Shown: positions 1 through 11,600 of the stretch, one piece after another
How the letters are laid out: each line of letters begins with the position of its first letter
Position numbering within the stretch: the first letter of the stretch is position 1
Assembly (NCBI RefSeq): GCF_000237925.1
Contig: NC_031502.1
Span: forward strand, 45,210,215-45,274,214
DNA: 64,000 bases
From: Schistosoma mansoni
Lineage: Eukaryota > Platyhelminthes > Trematoda > Strigeidida > Schistosomatidae
Direction: 5' to 3'
Position numbers and translations under genes: made by a program
The notes under the pieces: model-generated
Database searches by the model: none
The model's input: only the letters and a program-made list of their open reading frames with translations
Told to the model about the DNA's origin: nothing

Positions 1-1064
1 AACTCATTAGTTTCTTGCAGACAGTTCAGCATGCAATGATATTTCTCACATTTGGGTTGTATTCAAAACATCTTTTTAGGAAAAAATTAAGTAGCTGAGA
101 TCACTTTTCTCCAATCAATCAAAACCTGATTGTTAGGTCTAATTCTTGGGCATAGTATCAACTATTTACACTGTTCAAATCGAAACAAATAACTTGGAAA
201 AATTGATAGCGTCATGAACTCGTTGAACAATTTGTAGATAAGTCCCAGAGTGAACAGAGTACTTCAATGTTGTTCATAAAAGAGCAGCTTTACACTGAAC
301 GACAATCTTAAAAGTTATTGGAATGTAATTTCAATCCTAAAAACTCATATCAAACCAATAGGGAATTCCACATACAGTTAACTGACAATTTCTATACAAC
401 TAAGGTTATGTCACATCTAAGTATTTAACGTACAAAGCATACTGCAGTATCATTAATCGACAAAATTTGAATAAACTACCATACTTACACTTTCAACTGA
501 CCAAACTCAATTAACAAAATTTTGTTCGGAACTATAAACTTGGTAACTTTCAAAGGTCAATCAACTGTTGATGATAACTAAGCTACTCCTAAGTAAGAGA
601 GAATAACTGGTAAAATTTCATATATGTACCATCGAAATTCAAACACAAAGATAATATCTGAGTTACAAGGTGAATACAACAACTTAATGAATTTCAGAAA
701 GAACACAGCCCTAAATAAAGTGGAACATTCCAATCATTGGTTACTAAATCAGTATGGATAATATGATTTACTCAGTATTAATTATCACAGTACAATTTCG
801 AATTTGCATTTCCTTCAAGCCAGTGCCAAAGTTACTAAATCCCAGTAAATGCAGACATTTTCAATGGGACTCAAACCTAACACTGTTTGCTTCAAACACT
901 GTGCTACAAAGCTATAACAAAAACTTATCCTCAAAAAATATCACTTATTGTTATTGGTATTTGGAATTTTCAGTTGTCAATTTGAGGGTATAAGGACTTT
1001 GTAAAAATAACCAACCAAAGTTTTCAGTGTAATTGGAGTTAGGTTTTGTAAGTAGAGAACTTAC
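1..1064. other. no gene recognised at the left edge
   Basis: AT-rich sequence with stops in all frames. It is probably intron of the minus-strand gene whose exon ends at 1065 with a GTAAGT donor pointing left. Nothing else is supported. Confidence 0.4.
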
Positions 1065-1288
1065 AAATCATCAGGTTCTTTTATGTTCCTGTCTTCATCA
1101 GACCACTGGTTAATTTCATGAGAGACCAAAAGATGTAAAAGAGATACCATATTTTGTGATTTTTTTCTGAGATTTAAGCTGTTACTGGATAATAAAGAAG
1201 ATACATCGACTCCTTCTGATAGCTCTGGAACTGAGTGATAAAATGGACCAGAACGAAATGCAGCTTCCATTTTGGCCGTTAACTCAAA
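1065..1288 (-). CDS. internal exon of unrecognised minus-strand gene
   Basis: On the minus strand a clean acceptor (TGTTATTTTAG) precedes base 1288 and a perfect donor (GTAAGT) follows base 1065. The 224 bases between are open in one frame, giving 74 codons plus two bases. The exon opens at phase 0, the phase at which the exon at 3864-4103 ends, so the two can be joined in frame. The peptide begins FELTAKMEAAFRSG and continues polar and leucine/serine-rich, ending in acidic residues (KEPDD). I do not recognise a domain. Other exons could lie in the 2.6-kb intron, and the gene runs off the window to the left. Confidence 0.55.
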
Positions 1289-1727
1289 CTAAAATAACAG
1301 GATAAAAAACATTTTATCTAACACTTTCCGTATATTTTAAAATGCATTATCAAATTTGTTACTGTAGACTTCAATCACAAAATATGTCTACAATCCGGTC
1401 CCACTATAACTAAATTAATGTACTTACACGAGTAAACATGTGTACATTTCTACGGAAGGTTCACTATTTCTTAGTCACAATTAGCTATGTTGCCTAAAGT
1501 CTCACCAATACATAAACTTTTGAGTATAGTTACCTATAAAACAGACGTTAGAGAATTCTAGCGATTGAAAGCCACTTATTCTTTAACTTTTAATCTCGAT
1601 TTTAGGTAGAATATTTACGTAGCTGATCAGCACAAAAAGTCTTCGGCTAAAAAAGAGTTTCAGGGTTTTTTTGAAGACTTATAATGTGATCGATGTCTTG
1701 GATTTGTAACTGAATTTATAAGAAACT

Positions 1728-1787
1728 ATGATACAAAAGTAATGAAAGTCTAATCATATGATACAAAAGTAATGAAAGTCTAATCAT
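1728..1787. repeat. 30-bp tandem duplication, two copies
   Basis: Two consecutive 30-base units beginning ATGATACAAAAGTAATG; identical by eye. A recent local duplication with no coding content. Confidence 0.8.
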
Positions 1788-1807
1788 AAATTATTATTTA
1801 GAAGTGT

Positions 1808-1826
1808 TATATATATATATATATAT
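1808..1826. repeat. TA microsatellite
   Basis: Uninterrupted TA dinucleotide run of about 19 bases. Confidence 0.85.
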
Positions 1827-2579
1827 GATACAATGTTGTCGCCAACGATGTTTAAAAAATTATTGCCAACATCCACAACTACTGATTAGACTAGTTAAGA
1901 CAGCCGTTTGGTAGACTCTTGTGTACAAAAGAGATGAACGGATTCGAATACTATCAGTGGTTCAGGAGAGCTTTGAGAATCGAAACTATACGGAGTGATT
2001 TGAAAAAGTAAAATGTTAACTGGATTACTGAGTAATGGAAATCGAAATTACTAACATGAGACGTAGATATAATGGTAGTCTTAATGGCAATAGAAAGATT
2101 ATTCGAAAATAGTGAGGTCGAGAAACAAGGGGTGCGGAGTAATATTACGACCTAAGATCTCGAGAAGGATAAAGAACGTATGTATATGCCACACTGCAAC
2201 AGATTTAAAGCCATGCTATTCAAGACTCAAATAATATGTTGATTACTTAATGGACTGATGCCAAGCCAGGATAGATCAATTCATCTCACTTAGGTAACAA
2301 ATCATTTGAAATGCTGTTACATGTTCCCCAAGGAGTGTTTTATGAGTTAAAAGGGACTGTCACATAATTTAATTAATTCTCAACAAACAGCGACGACCTT
2401 TACATCGCGATGACTTGTTTGCCGCAGTGACACATTCGAGCTATATTAATCAGTGTTCGTTTCCCAACGTCCTATCGTCTGAAAAATTCTAACCAAGCAC
2501 CAATTGGACTAAAAGCAGATAAGATCTTACTGCATATAAAAAGCGTGAGATCTAATAAATCTAAAATCGATTAAATATA

Positions 2580-2966
2580 TTGAAATACCATACGGGTACC
2601 TCTATGCGACTGCTATGGATTTCAAGCAGTTTTCTCTTTTGGTGGATGTTAGCATTCTCATTTAGTCTGTCCCCTGAACTCAATAAGCTACTCATGACAG
2701 CTTCACAAGCTATTTGTAACTTTTCCATCCATTTTAATTCTGAATACCGAATTTCTCTCCTACATCAAATTCAGTTCTTCACTGATATACAGGGATGTCT
2801 CATAAAAGATATCCAAGCCTTATACATCTCTGTTGGAAAGTCATTGGTCACCAACCAATTACAATGGATCCAATCGAATGGGTACAATGAGAAGTTACCT
2901 AAATCAATCGATTCACGCGATCATCCTAAACTATGTAGTGGTGATCATCAGGAGGTAAAAAGCTAG
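2580..2966 (+). other. unassigned open frame, 128 codons
   Basis: A plus-strand frame open for 128 codons, opposite to and inside the putative intron of the flanking minus-strand gene. It opens with a hydrophobic stretch (about residues 9-30, rich in W, F, S and L) and continues as a polar segment. I recognise no family. An open frame of this length is somewhat unusual for AT-rich intron sequence, so it may be part of a repeat or an exon, but no homology supports a gene. Confidence 0.15.
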
Positions 2967-3683
2967 ATTTTTAATTATCCAGCACCTAACCAACCTGACT
3001 GTCTAAACAGACCAATGCTTTTAGATCTATGACAAACATACAACACACTCGAGCACAATTGTCTGACAGTTTGAACACATGAACCGCCAAGGATGGTCGC
3101 CCTGAAATATGAACTAAGATATTCATAAAACTAATAGATAGTTTTCTTCGTGCTGTATGACACTTGATCTAAAAATGACAGACTAAACCGGTATCGATAT
3201 CTGATTATGAAGTAGTAATTTGAAGACGGCTTAATTCCCCATACGTATGTTTAAGGGCTAATCAAGCAGAGTAATACGTGCAGTCTTAGCAATAATAATA
3301 AAAACGGAAAATAAACCCCTTATGGTGTTACCGGTTTTTCCAATGTTTCTATCACTGACATTAAGCATTCTAGCATTAAAACATAGGCAGTCCCCAGGTC
3401 ATTACATAGCTATCATATAACACTAATGAAAGGAAGGTTGTTAATCAGCTTTGACTACTAACTGTAATCATGCAGAGTGGTAAGGGAACTGTTATTTGCT
3501 ACCACAACTGATAACTATCTCTTCATGAATAACATAGTTGTTAGCACAGATTTCTTTTAATGTTTGTACGGAGCATACAACCATATAACAGTGAGACTAG
3601 GAACCGAAGATGAGTAATTCACAGATCGAGAACAAACTACTTCATGAATCGGACGAGAACCAGTGCTTTCAAAGTGGTATGGT

Positions 3684-3746
3684 CGCCGGCATATATATCT
3701 GGTGCCCCCTTGTACCAATATTTATGTGTTTAAATAAATAAACTTC
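3684..3746 (+). repeat. 3' tail remnant of dispersed repeat
   Basis: The phrase TTGTACCAATATTTATGTG followed by TAAA units is the same 3' tail seen at 39500-39535 and, inverted, at 32030 and 44836. Only the tail is present here. Confidence 0.5.
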
Positions 3747-3863
3747 GCGAACGACAGGGTACATTTTGATACATGAACATAAACATTACATTCGACAAAC
3801 TGGAGTCTTTACAACTACATCTAAGAAAATGCAAACTAAGTGACCTAGCAATTTTATACATAC

Positions 3864-4103
3864 CAAATTTATCTGCAAACTATCAATATCATCTTTTACT
3901 ACGTCTGGATTGTTGTTAGCGCTGGAATCGCTTAAAGACGAGTTAATAGTAACCTTAGGGACGGAGAAAGGTATCAAACGGCTGACCTCGAACTTAGGAT
4001 CAGGCTTGGTAGGAACAGAATGAGGATCGAATAAACGACGCTTCACGCCATCACGAAGACCCGATAAACTTGGACCACCACCACGACGTCGGCCTCGATT
4101 CAT
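3864..4103 (-). CDS. first coding exon of unrecognised minus-strand gene
   Basis: The frame starts at an ATG (4103) one base after a strong acceptor (TTTTTCAG) and runs 80 codons to a GTATGT donor at 3863, ending at phase 0. The N-terminus is basic and glycine-rich (MNRGRRRGGG), followed by a segment containing GLRDGVKRRLFDP and an acidic, asparagine/serine-rich tail. This resembles a nuclear or RNA-associated protein N-terminus in general character only; a loose resemblance to the N-terminus of RNA polymerase III subunit RPC4 is not strong enough to name it. The upstream ATG at 4142 would lie before the acceptor and is not preferred. It follows NOL10 on the same strand after 107 bases. Confidence 0.6.
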
Positions 4104-4104
4104 G

Positions 4105-4122
4105 CTGAAAAACATATAAGGC
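4105..4122 (-). promoter_or_regulatory. splice acceptor immediately before a start codon (candidate trans-splice site)
   Basis: On the minus strand a pyrimidine-rich tract ends in TTTTTCAG one base before the ATG at 4103, within the 107-base gap after the NOL10 stop. In schistosomes, short intergenic gaps with an acceptor next to the downstream start are seen in polycistronic, spliced-leader-processed pairs. A cis-spliced 5' UTR exon is the alternative. Confidence 0.45.
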
Positions 4123-4210
4123 GAACTAACAACTAATAACACGGAAAATTTTTCAGAACATAACTTATTGAAGGCATTATTTACAGAATTAGATACAAAA
4201 CATTTGAAGT

Positions 4211-5773
4211 TTATATATGCACATTAGAGGCTTTATTAACCAAAGCCTGTGCTCGAGCAGCTCGTTCTTTCTGCAGTTCTTTACGCCTGCGCTTCTTCTC
4301 CAATCTTGCTTGATGAATTTGAATGAGGTCTGAATCTCCATCTACAGTACTGTACGTAAGCTTTGGATTATCTGAGAGTTTGGAGAAGCGCTGGTCGGCT
4401 GAGGCTTCGTTGAACTCTGCAATTATATTTTCAGAACGCGATGAAGCTTTAGGTACGTTGTCAGGATATTTCGGCTTGACAGTTTGGGTAAGAGATTTCT
4501 CATTAATCCCCAGATGGTCTTGTACTTGGTTGTACAGATTTGCAGAAATGAAATATCCGTGCATGTAAGCTCTCAGAAACTGAGTTCCGATGAGCTCTGA
4601 CATTCCCAAATCTGCTAGCTGTTGACGGGTGATGAATTTATAACCATCATACATGGTTGTAACATCTGGTTCGCATTCGACCACAAGGCTGTCCAAATAA
4701 CTGCACCAGAAAGGTGCTTCTCCAAGCAGTGGAATGAAGTAGGTAGAGATCTTAGGAGACTCGGATGCGAACATGAGTAATCCACTGTTAGGAAAGTGAT
4801 ACATAGAATTACATTCAGAAGGACCAATATTGAAACCAACAAATATTTTGCCAGTATCCACTGACCACATTTTACAGCAGTAGCGCATGGCTGTTAACAC
4901 TTTGTCATCATGGAAATGAATGGATTTGATAGGCTCCCTGTATTCCGTGTCCCGGACGTGCCAAGGCTTACGATTTTGACGAAGGTCATATATATATACC
5001 ATTCCGTCTCCCGTGCCCACTGCGACGTTGAGAGAGTCTTTAAATGACATGCAAGTTACGGCAGTTGATCGGCATTTATTCTGGATATCTTCTGGTGCAG
5101 GCGCAAATTCACATACGTTTAGACCAAATACATGCTCAGAAGTTCTAGTATCCCAACCATCAACACACCCTATTGTCGACGCACCAAATAACAAACCGTA
5201 ATTTCTTTCAAAGCTACATACAGTTAATCCATGGCTAGAATTTTCTAGACGTTGGGAGACTAGAGACGTTTTGAAGCGACCTTCGGACAAATCCATTCGG
5301 TATATATGGTTGCGTGATGAGGCAACAAAAAGATCACATGTGTAAGGACAGTAATCCAAATCTACACCTTGTTTCGGAACTCTAAACTTGAAATGGTGTC
5401 CCCCAGCAGCATGAACTTCAACCCATCTTTCTTCCTCCAGTAAGGCAAACTTGGAGTAGTTGTCACTAAGGCACACAATTTTATATGGCATACAGTCCAG
5501 ACATCGATCAAACTTCATGGAAAGATTCGACAGTTCATAACATTTGACTCTAGGTTTATAACGTCCTAGAGCGAACAAGTACTGACCATCTGGAGAACAA
5601 GTCAAATAAGTGGTTGAATCGGGCATTTCTAATTCTTGAATAAGCTCAATACGCCGACTTAATTCCACATCTGACTTTCTTTTACGCTTTTCAGACTTCG
5701 AAGCCCATTCTGGAAGGGAACGATTCGCTGTTAGATTGTAAACCTTCACGCCATTTATTTTAACAACATTCAT
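4211..5773 (-). CDS. NOL10: nucleolar protein 10 (NOL10/Enp2) homologue, ribosome biogenesis WD-repeat factor
   Basis: Single open frame of 520 residues. The family acts in the nucleolus in early small-subunit (SSU processome) pre-rRNA processing. The N-terminus (MNVVKINGVKVYNLT) and the block SLPEWASKSEKRKRK are typical of the family. Residues about 50-360 carry the WD-type repeats (for example TTYLTCSPDGQYLFALGRYKPR, split here as TTYLTCSPDGQ and YLFALGRYKPR). The family-specific block YKFITRQQLADLG...LIGT...RAYMHGYF spans about 378-408. A NUC153-like patch (DQRFSKL) lies near 460-466, followed by a basic helix (RLEKKRRRKELQKERAARA) at about 490-508. The human protein is about 690 residues, so the C-terminal tail is shorter here. 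The gene has no introns, unusual beside its neighbours; an old retrocopy is possible, but the frame is intact. No splice acceptor sits at its start. Confidence 0.93.
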   Translation of the reverse strand: MNVVKINGVKVYNLTANRSLPEWASKSEKRKRKSDVELSRRIELIQELEMPDSTTYLTCSPDGQYLFALGRYKPRVKCYELSNLSMKFDRCLDCMPYKIVCLSDNYSKFALLEEERWVEVHAAGGHHFKFRVPKQGVDLDYCPYTCDLFVASSRNHIYRMDLSEGRFKTSLVSQRLENSSHGLTVCSFERNYGLLFGASTIGCVDGWDTRTSEHVFGLNVCEFAPAPEDIQNKCRSTAVTCMSFKDSLNVAVGTGDGMVYIYDLRQNRKPWHVRDTEYREPIKSIHFHDDKVLTAMRYCCKMWSVDTGKIFVGFNIGPSECNSMYHFPNSGLLMFASESPKISTYFIPLLGEAPFWCSYLDSLVVECEPDVTTMYDGYKFITRQQLADLGMSELIGTQFLRAYMHGYFISANLYNQVQDHLGINEKSLTQTVKPKYPDNVPKASSRSENIIAEFNEASADQRFSKLSDNPKLTYSTVDGDSDLIQIHQARLEKKRRRKELQKERAARAQALVNKASNVHI

Positions 5774-6664
5774 GACCTCGACCAGTTACGACTTACATAT
5801 AATGACCGCCTTGGAATTTTTAAAGCTAGGTGTTAGTTTAAGCTCATAAGATCAAAGATAGATATTTCTCTGTTTTGTCGCTTTTCGATTAGCATTTTTT
5901 CGGATGAGTAGTCTTAAATACTGTTATTGTGTTTCAATGACTTTGTTTTAGATTCTGATCGACGCCTCAATAAAGTCTGACCCAATACTCGGTGATACCT
6001 CTCTAAACATAACAAACGCAGCACCTATAAGCTCGATGACTTCTTCTCACTCATCTACGATCCATAGAGTAGTAAAAGAGCGTTCTGATTGGGAACCCCT
6101 GAACATAAGGATAATTTAAGATAAACATCCAGCTTTAATGCCTTGTTACCTCTATTCTGACTTCGACCATTGAAGAAGAAATGTCCCACATTTCATTTCG
6201 TACGCCACTTTGGCCAGCGAAAAACCAAATTCGAAATGTAACTGGGGTGAAATGTATCATCCATCCCTATAATAGCTAACAGCAACGTAAGCGTTTGGAA
6301 ATGATCATCAAACTTTTGATATCTAGTTGTATTGTTCAAAAGGACAAGGATATATGGGAAAACGAATAAAGGCAAGCAAGAGTATTCATGAATGTACCAA
6401 AATGAAAGGTCAAGATTAATTGTATGTAAATACATTCAAAACAGTGAAGTCAAACTAGATATACAGCGGTTAAATAAATGTTGCCGGTCGTACCAGTTCA
6501 CGTAACTGCTTACATCAACCTGTTGTATCATACTACGATATACCAGTTAGTTTGAATGTGTTGATTACGCCCCGAATGTGTAAGTCTCTATAGCTTTCTG
6601 AAACTTCAATTTTCTGGGTAGAAATACAAAACTCATCATCTTTCAAGATCTAGATCTGGGTGGC
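5774..6664. other. upstream region of NOL10, no recognised gene
   Basis: It should contain the NOL10 promoter just above 5774, but I see no convincing TATA element. A plus-strand open segment at 5952-6116 is listed separately. The rest is featureless up to the 3' end of a CR1-like element. Confidence 0.4.
5952..6116 (+). other. open segment after an acceptor-like site
   Basis: After TTTGTTTTAG the plus strand is open for 55 codons to a TAA. The peptide is serine/threonine-rich and ends ERSDWEPLNIRII. No preceding exon was found on this strand, so it may be chance or a 3' exon of something not visible. Confidence 0.15.
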
Positions 6665-8315
6665 AAAATGGTTTCAGATGGTTCTAGACGGAGTTGAAGG
6701 AGCTTTCGCTTAACGGGCTTCCGCATCTGGTAGCACTGGGTCACTGATGCATCCAGCTAAGGATCTAGTTATATTTAACGACAGATGATAAAAGGAAATT
6801 CGAAGAATTGTATCAAGGCACTGTCCTTAGTCCTTAAGAATATGTCAAGTTTTCTCCCAAAGGACCCCTAGGAAGTCAAATGGACTAGGTCAGCTGGCAG
6901 CGAATTCCAACATTTGACTAATCTTAAGGAGTAGAATGTGTGTCTACAGTCCATCCTGTTTTGGTGTGTCTCTAGTTTCTGGGTGTTACTCCTGAGGTTT
7001 GTGTTGGGACTTAGCCTAAGCAGGTATTTAGGAGGGTACCCAGAAGTTTTTAGAATTTTGTAAGTCATTAGGTCACCTATGAGACGCCTGTACTCTAATG
7101 AGTAAAGATTTAGTGATTTGGCGCGTTCTTCATAAGGTTTGAATATGAGTCCTCGAACTGATTTCACGACTCGCCTCCGGACACGCTCTAGTATGTCCTT
7201 ATCCTTTTAGAGAAAAGGGGGAAACATTATATTTTCATATTCCAAATGGGGTCGAACAAAACTGTTGAAATTAGGCAGAAAGTTCTTCTATCTAACAAGC
7301 CAAGAATAGCCTTCAACGTTACAAGTGCAAGGGTTGCCCAGAAGGTATTTGTGCTGCAGTTAGCGTAGGACTTCAGATCATAGGGCACCAACACTCCTAG
7401 ATCTTTTTCAACCTAAGGCACCTCAAGAGAAGCGTTACCTAAGTTGCATTAGTAGCCTGCAAAATGTTTAAGATGGACTACCTTACACTTTGAAATGCTG
7501 AAAGGAAGTCGTTTGTTGTCTGCCCAATTTTAAAGTCGAGTCAGATCTTCCTGAAGTGCCAGTTTGTCGCCTTGGTTGAAAACTTCCCTCCGGAGTTACA
7601 CGTCATCAGCAAAAGATAATAAATCTGACGATACCTACTGAGGAAGGTCACTTATATGAATCAAAAATGAAGGGTTCTGAGTAATGAACCCTAGGGGACC
7701 CCATTAGAAAAATCTGCTGCTTCAGAAAAAGTGAAGTTCACTCTAGTTCTAAACAGTCAATTGTTTGGATATGAAATAAGCTGAGAAACTAGTGGTGACT
7801 TGATACCTAATCGTTTAAGCTTATCGGCAGGACATAAATGACCAACCCCATCAAAAGATTTTGAGAATTCAAGGTATATGACGTCAACTTTCCCTTTGAG
7901 GTCAATGGTGGTTGTCCATCTGTCCACCGTGGTCAGGAAGTTGGTTACACTAGAGCGACTCTTCCTGAAATCGTGCTGTTGGGTTGAAAAGAAATTTATG
8001 GATAATAAGTAGTCACGTTAACCTTCGTATATCCGTGACTCCATAACTTTTCAGGGTGTTACAATAATAGCTACCGGCCTGTAGCCTGAAGGTTCGCTGT
8101 GTTAGCGGTGTAATGTGAATCACCTTCCAATTTTCAGAGACCGGACCTCGGCTTAACGAATGTGAAAGCATCACACTGAGTAGCGTCACCAAGATTGAAT
8201 CTGCTTCTTTCAATAAAGTAGAAAGAACCATATTCCGGTCAGAAGAAACGTCTTTGTTTAGATGCTGCAGTTCCTGACACAGCATGTCAGCACTAAGGTT
8301 CACTTCTGAGACTCC
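6665..8315 (-). mobile_element. CR1/Jockey-like non-LTR retrotransposon, truncated and decayed
   Basis: Minus-strand remains of the same family as 55538-57905. The 3' segment (about 6868-7167) encodes the conserved C-terminal block EYRRLIGDLMTYKIL...NRMDCR...WNSLPADLV. Further 5', disrupted frames match the reverse transcriptase, including LSADMLCQELQHL and LSVMLSHSLSRG. Stops and frameshifts are frequent. The 5' end stops abruptly at about 8315, where a different element begins in the same orientation and frame. Confidence 0.85.
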
Positions 8316-8560
8316 TGTTGACATTTTCATGATCCAGTCGATCACCAGGAGAAAGAGAAAGGGTGAGAGTAAGCATCCTTGCCTAACTCCGGTCTTCACC
8401 TCGAATGAGTCGGTGAGTTGTCCTCCATGCACGATTTGGTTGTTCAATCCATCATAGGAACTCCGTATGATATTGGCTATCTTCTCAGACACGCCGTAGT
8501 GTCGAAGAAGCCTCCATAGCGTTGTCCTGTCTGCTGACTTCTACGAGCACGACTTGGACC
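8316..8560 (-). mobile_element. RTE-like (SR2-type) reverse transcriptase fragment
   Basis: Minus-strand peptide containing SYDGLNNQIVHGGQLT and VKTGVRQGCLLSPFLF, the typical RTE reverse transcriptase block 4-5 region of schistosome SR2-like elements. It continues without a stop into the CR1-like sequence at about 8315, giving a 159-codon chimeric frame (8013-8492). Confidence 0.8.
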
Positions 8561-8699
8561 ATCCACGTACACAAGTCCTCTCAGTAGTGAAGGCACCACC
8601 GCGCAAATTCAACAGATACGTCACACCCAGTATGTTAGCTATTGATGTCTCGCAACCTACTGAAATTCTAGAAAGCTCCGTTCTTAAAAAAGGAGATCT

Positions 8700-11600
8700 G
8701 ACTGATTGACAAGGGTCAGATCAACTCCTCAATAACATCGACCTACAACATGGCTCAGCAACGGACATGTTGTTACGAAGTGGAGAAGTAATTAGTCAAA
8801 GGACCTTCAACTTTCGAATACAACTTATCTTGCATAAGCCTCTCCAACGGGTGCGGTCAGTGCTTGTCTCATTAAAACAAATCGCCGTAGACTAACTGGC
8901 TACATCTACCAACTGTATTCTAGAGATCACCAAAACGTCCAAAGCCGATGTTTTTTCAGTCAAACAAAAGCCTGAATGGACACGAAATGAAGTTACGGAA
9001 CTCTGTCATACTCTGAAATGTCACCTCCGTATTCGCCATAACCGCAAACGAGAGATAGATAACCTTGACTGGTGCTGGTGTCATAATCAGCGCGGAAAAT
9101 CTAGAAAATTCAGGAAGCCCTGAAATTTTCAGAGCTCCAAACCGGCCGACACAACCTCGTCGACAGTGGCGCATAGTCAGCGTTCTTTCAGGGAATTCTG
9201 GTGACCGACTGCACGAACCGGTCTTAAACTTACAGGCAGCAAACAGAAAACCGATCGTCACATATGGTTAGCGGTACATCTATGTTAACGTGAGTTTACA
9301 CAAACCCATCCATTGGATTTTCGTTGTTGCATATATTTCTATGCCAATCATTGACATAGACCTCCTGCAATACCACAACTTACTCATCGATACGCTCAAA
9401 CAGCGACTAATAGACGGAAACACTATCTGTTTTCGTAACTTCTTTTTCTGGTTGGAGATTATCTCCAGTCACAGTTAGGCCCACAATAGACCCATTGTGG
9501 GATATACTAACCACAACCGAAATCGCCGTGTGTAACCAGTAATGTTATACACCACATCACGACTACAGGACCACCTGCATTCTCGAAAGTACGCCGACTG
9601 GCCCCCAAAAAGCTGAGGTTAGCCAAAAACGAATTTTATCACATGATAGATTTAGGAATCATTCGACCGTCAACACAGCCCATGGGCATCTCCCTTGCAC
9701 ATGATCCCTAAAAAAGACATCAAGGATTGACGTTCAGCTGATGACTATCGGCGTTTGAATGCAAAAACCATTCCCCATCGTTACTCGTTGTCTCACATTC
9801 ACAATTTGACAGCTACCCTGAAAGTTACGACTGTCTTTTCGAAAATCGACTTGGTTAAAGCCTACAACCAAATCCTTATGGCTGATGACGATATTCCGAA
9901 AACCGCTATCATCACTTCCTTCGGTCCCTACGAATTTTCTTGAATGCCTTTCGGCCTAGGAAATGCTGCTCAAACCTTCCAGAGGTTCATAGATGACGTT
10001 TTTGAGGTTTCAACTTCGTATATGCGTATGTTGATGACTGCCTGGTAGCAAGGACGGACAGAAAATCCCATCTCCAGCATCTGCACATTGTGTTCGAATG
10101 ACTGTAAAAGCATGGCATTACTGTGAGCATTCAGAAACACCAAATCGGAAACGACTCCTTAGTTTTCTCGGACACACTATTGATGCTCAAGGCATCCGAC
10201 CTCTTAAAAGCAAAGTGGCGGCCATTCTGAATTATCCAGAACCGACTACCATTAAGCAGTTGCGCATATTTTACCGTCTTGTAAGTTTCTATAGACGGTT
10301 CATACCCAAATGCGCGTCGCTTATGAAACCGTTAACCGATCAACTCCGTGGAAATGCAAAATCAATTAATCTAGACGACACTGCGCGAAAAGCATTCTCC
10401 ACAATTAAGGGACTCATCGCCAAGGCAACCCTGCTCGCATATCAGGACAATCAAGTCCCCATTAGTATCGCCGTGGACGCATCCGACTCAGCAATCGGAG
10501 GAGTCTTACAACAATGGGTTAACAACTCATGGCAATCTTTAGGATTTTTCTCGAGACGGTTGCTAGACGCAGAATCTAGGTACAGCACGTTCGGTAGAGA
10601 ACTCCTAGCTATGTATTGTGCTGTACGGCATTTCCAACACTCCATCGAAGGCAGGGAATTCACTGTTTTACTGATCATAAACCCCTTACGTTCTCTTTAA
10701 GCTCATCTTCAGACAAGTACTCGCCGCGTGAGTCTCGACAACTGGACTACATCTCACAGTTTACTTCAGATATACAACAAATTTCTGGAGCAAACAACGT
10801 ATTCGCAGACGCCTTGTCTAGTGTAACTTCCTTGAACAGTTTCCAGGGAATCGACCTTCTTAAACTCGCTCAGCTTAAAAAGGAAGACACTGATCTACAG
10901 CACGCGTTATCCTCAACAACCCCGAAGCTGCGGACTAAACAGATGGGAGCAGGTAAGGAACCCTTACTATGTGACACATCTACAGGTAGGGATCGCCCAG
11001 TCGTGCCGAAACATTATCGACACAACGTCTTCAATACGTTGCACGAACTTTCTCATCCAGGTGTCCTTGCATCCATCAAGCTTACAGTAGAACGGATTCG
11101 CTGGCCTGGTATGAATAAAGACGTAAGGGAGTGGGCACGCTCCTGTGTAAGCTGCCAGAAATCTAAGGTCATAAGACACAACAAATGTCCCTTAGGCTCT
11201 TTCAAAACTCCTGATGCTCTTTTCGACCATGTTCATCTGGATTTGGTAGGACCTTTACCCGATTCAAATGGATACTCATATCTCTTAACCTGCGTGGACC
11301 GTTTGACTGGATGGCCAGAAGCAGTACCTATTAATGACATTACTGCTGAAGCAGTGGCTCGCGCTTTCGTCGAACGGTGGGTAGCAAATTTCGGCTGCCC
11401 TTCAACCATCACTACAGATCGCGGACGCCAGTTGGAATCTGAACTTTTCCGTTATCTGACCTCACTATAAGGAATCACTCGCTCCAGAACAACCCCCTAC
11501 CACCCACAAAAAACGGGTTGGTAGAACGTTTTCACCGACAACTAACAGCTTCGCTTTCAGCTGCAAACGTTTCACAGTGGACAAACTCTCTTCGACTTGT

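Larger units (their letters stand above)
1289..3863. other. intron-like stretch, mostly featureless
   Basis: The 2.6 kb between the two phase-compatible minus-strand exons. It holds a 30-bp tandem duplication (1728-1787), a TA microsatellite (about 1808-1826), an unassigned plus-strand open frame (2580-2966), and near 3690-3745 a short remnant matching the 3' tail of the dispersed repeat seen at 32030-32541, 39133-39535 and 44836-45347. Confidence 0.4.

Noticed and set aside
4323-5201. Plus- and minus-strand short frames inside NOL10
   Set aside because: Shadows of the long NOL10 frame.
8956-9271. Frames on both strands at 9.0-9.3 kb
   Set aside because: The minus-strand frame is a shadow and the plus-strand frame is part of the decayed gag region of the Gypsy-like relic.
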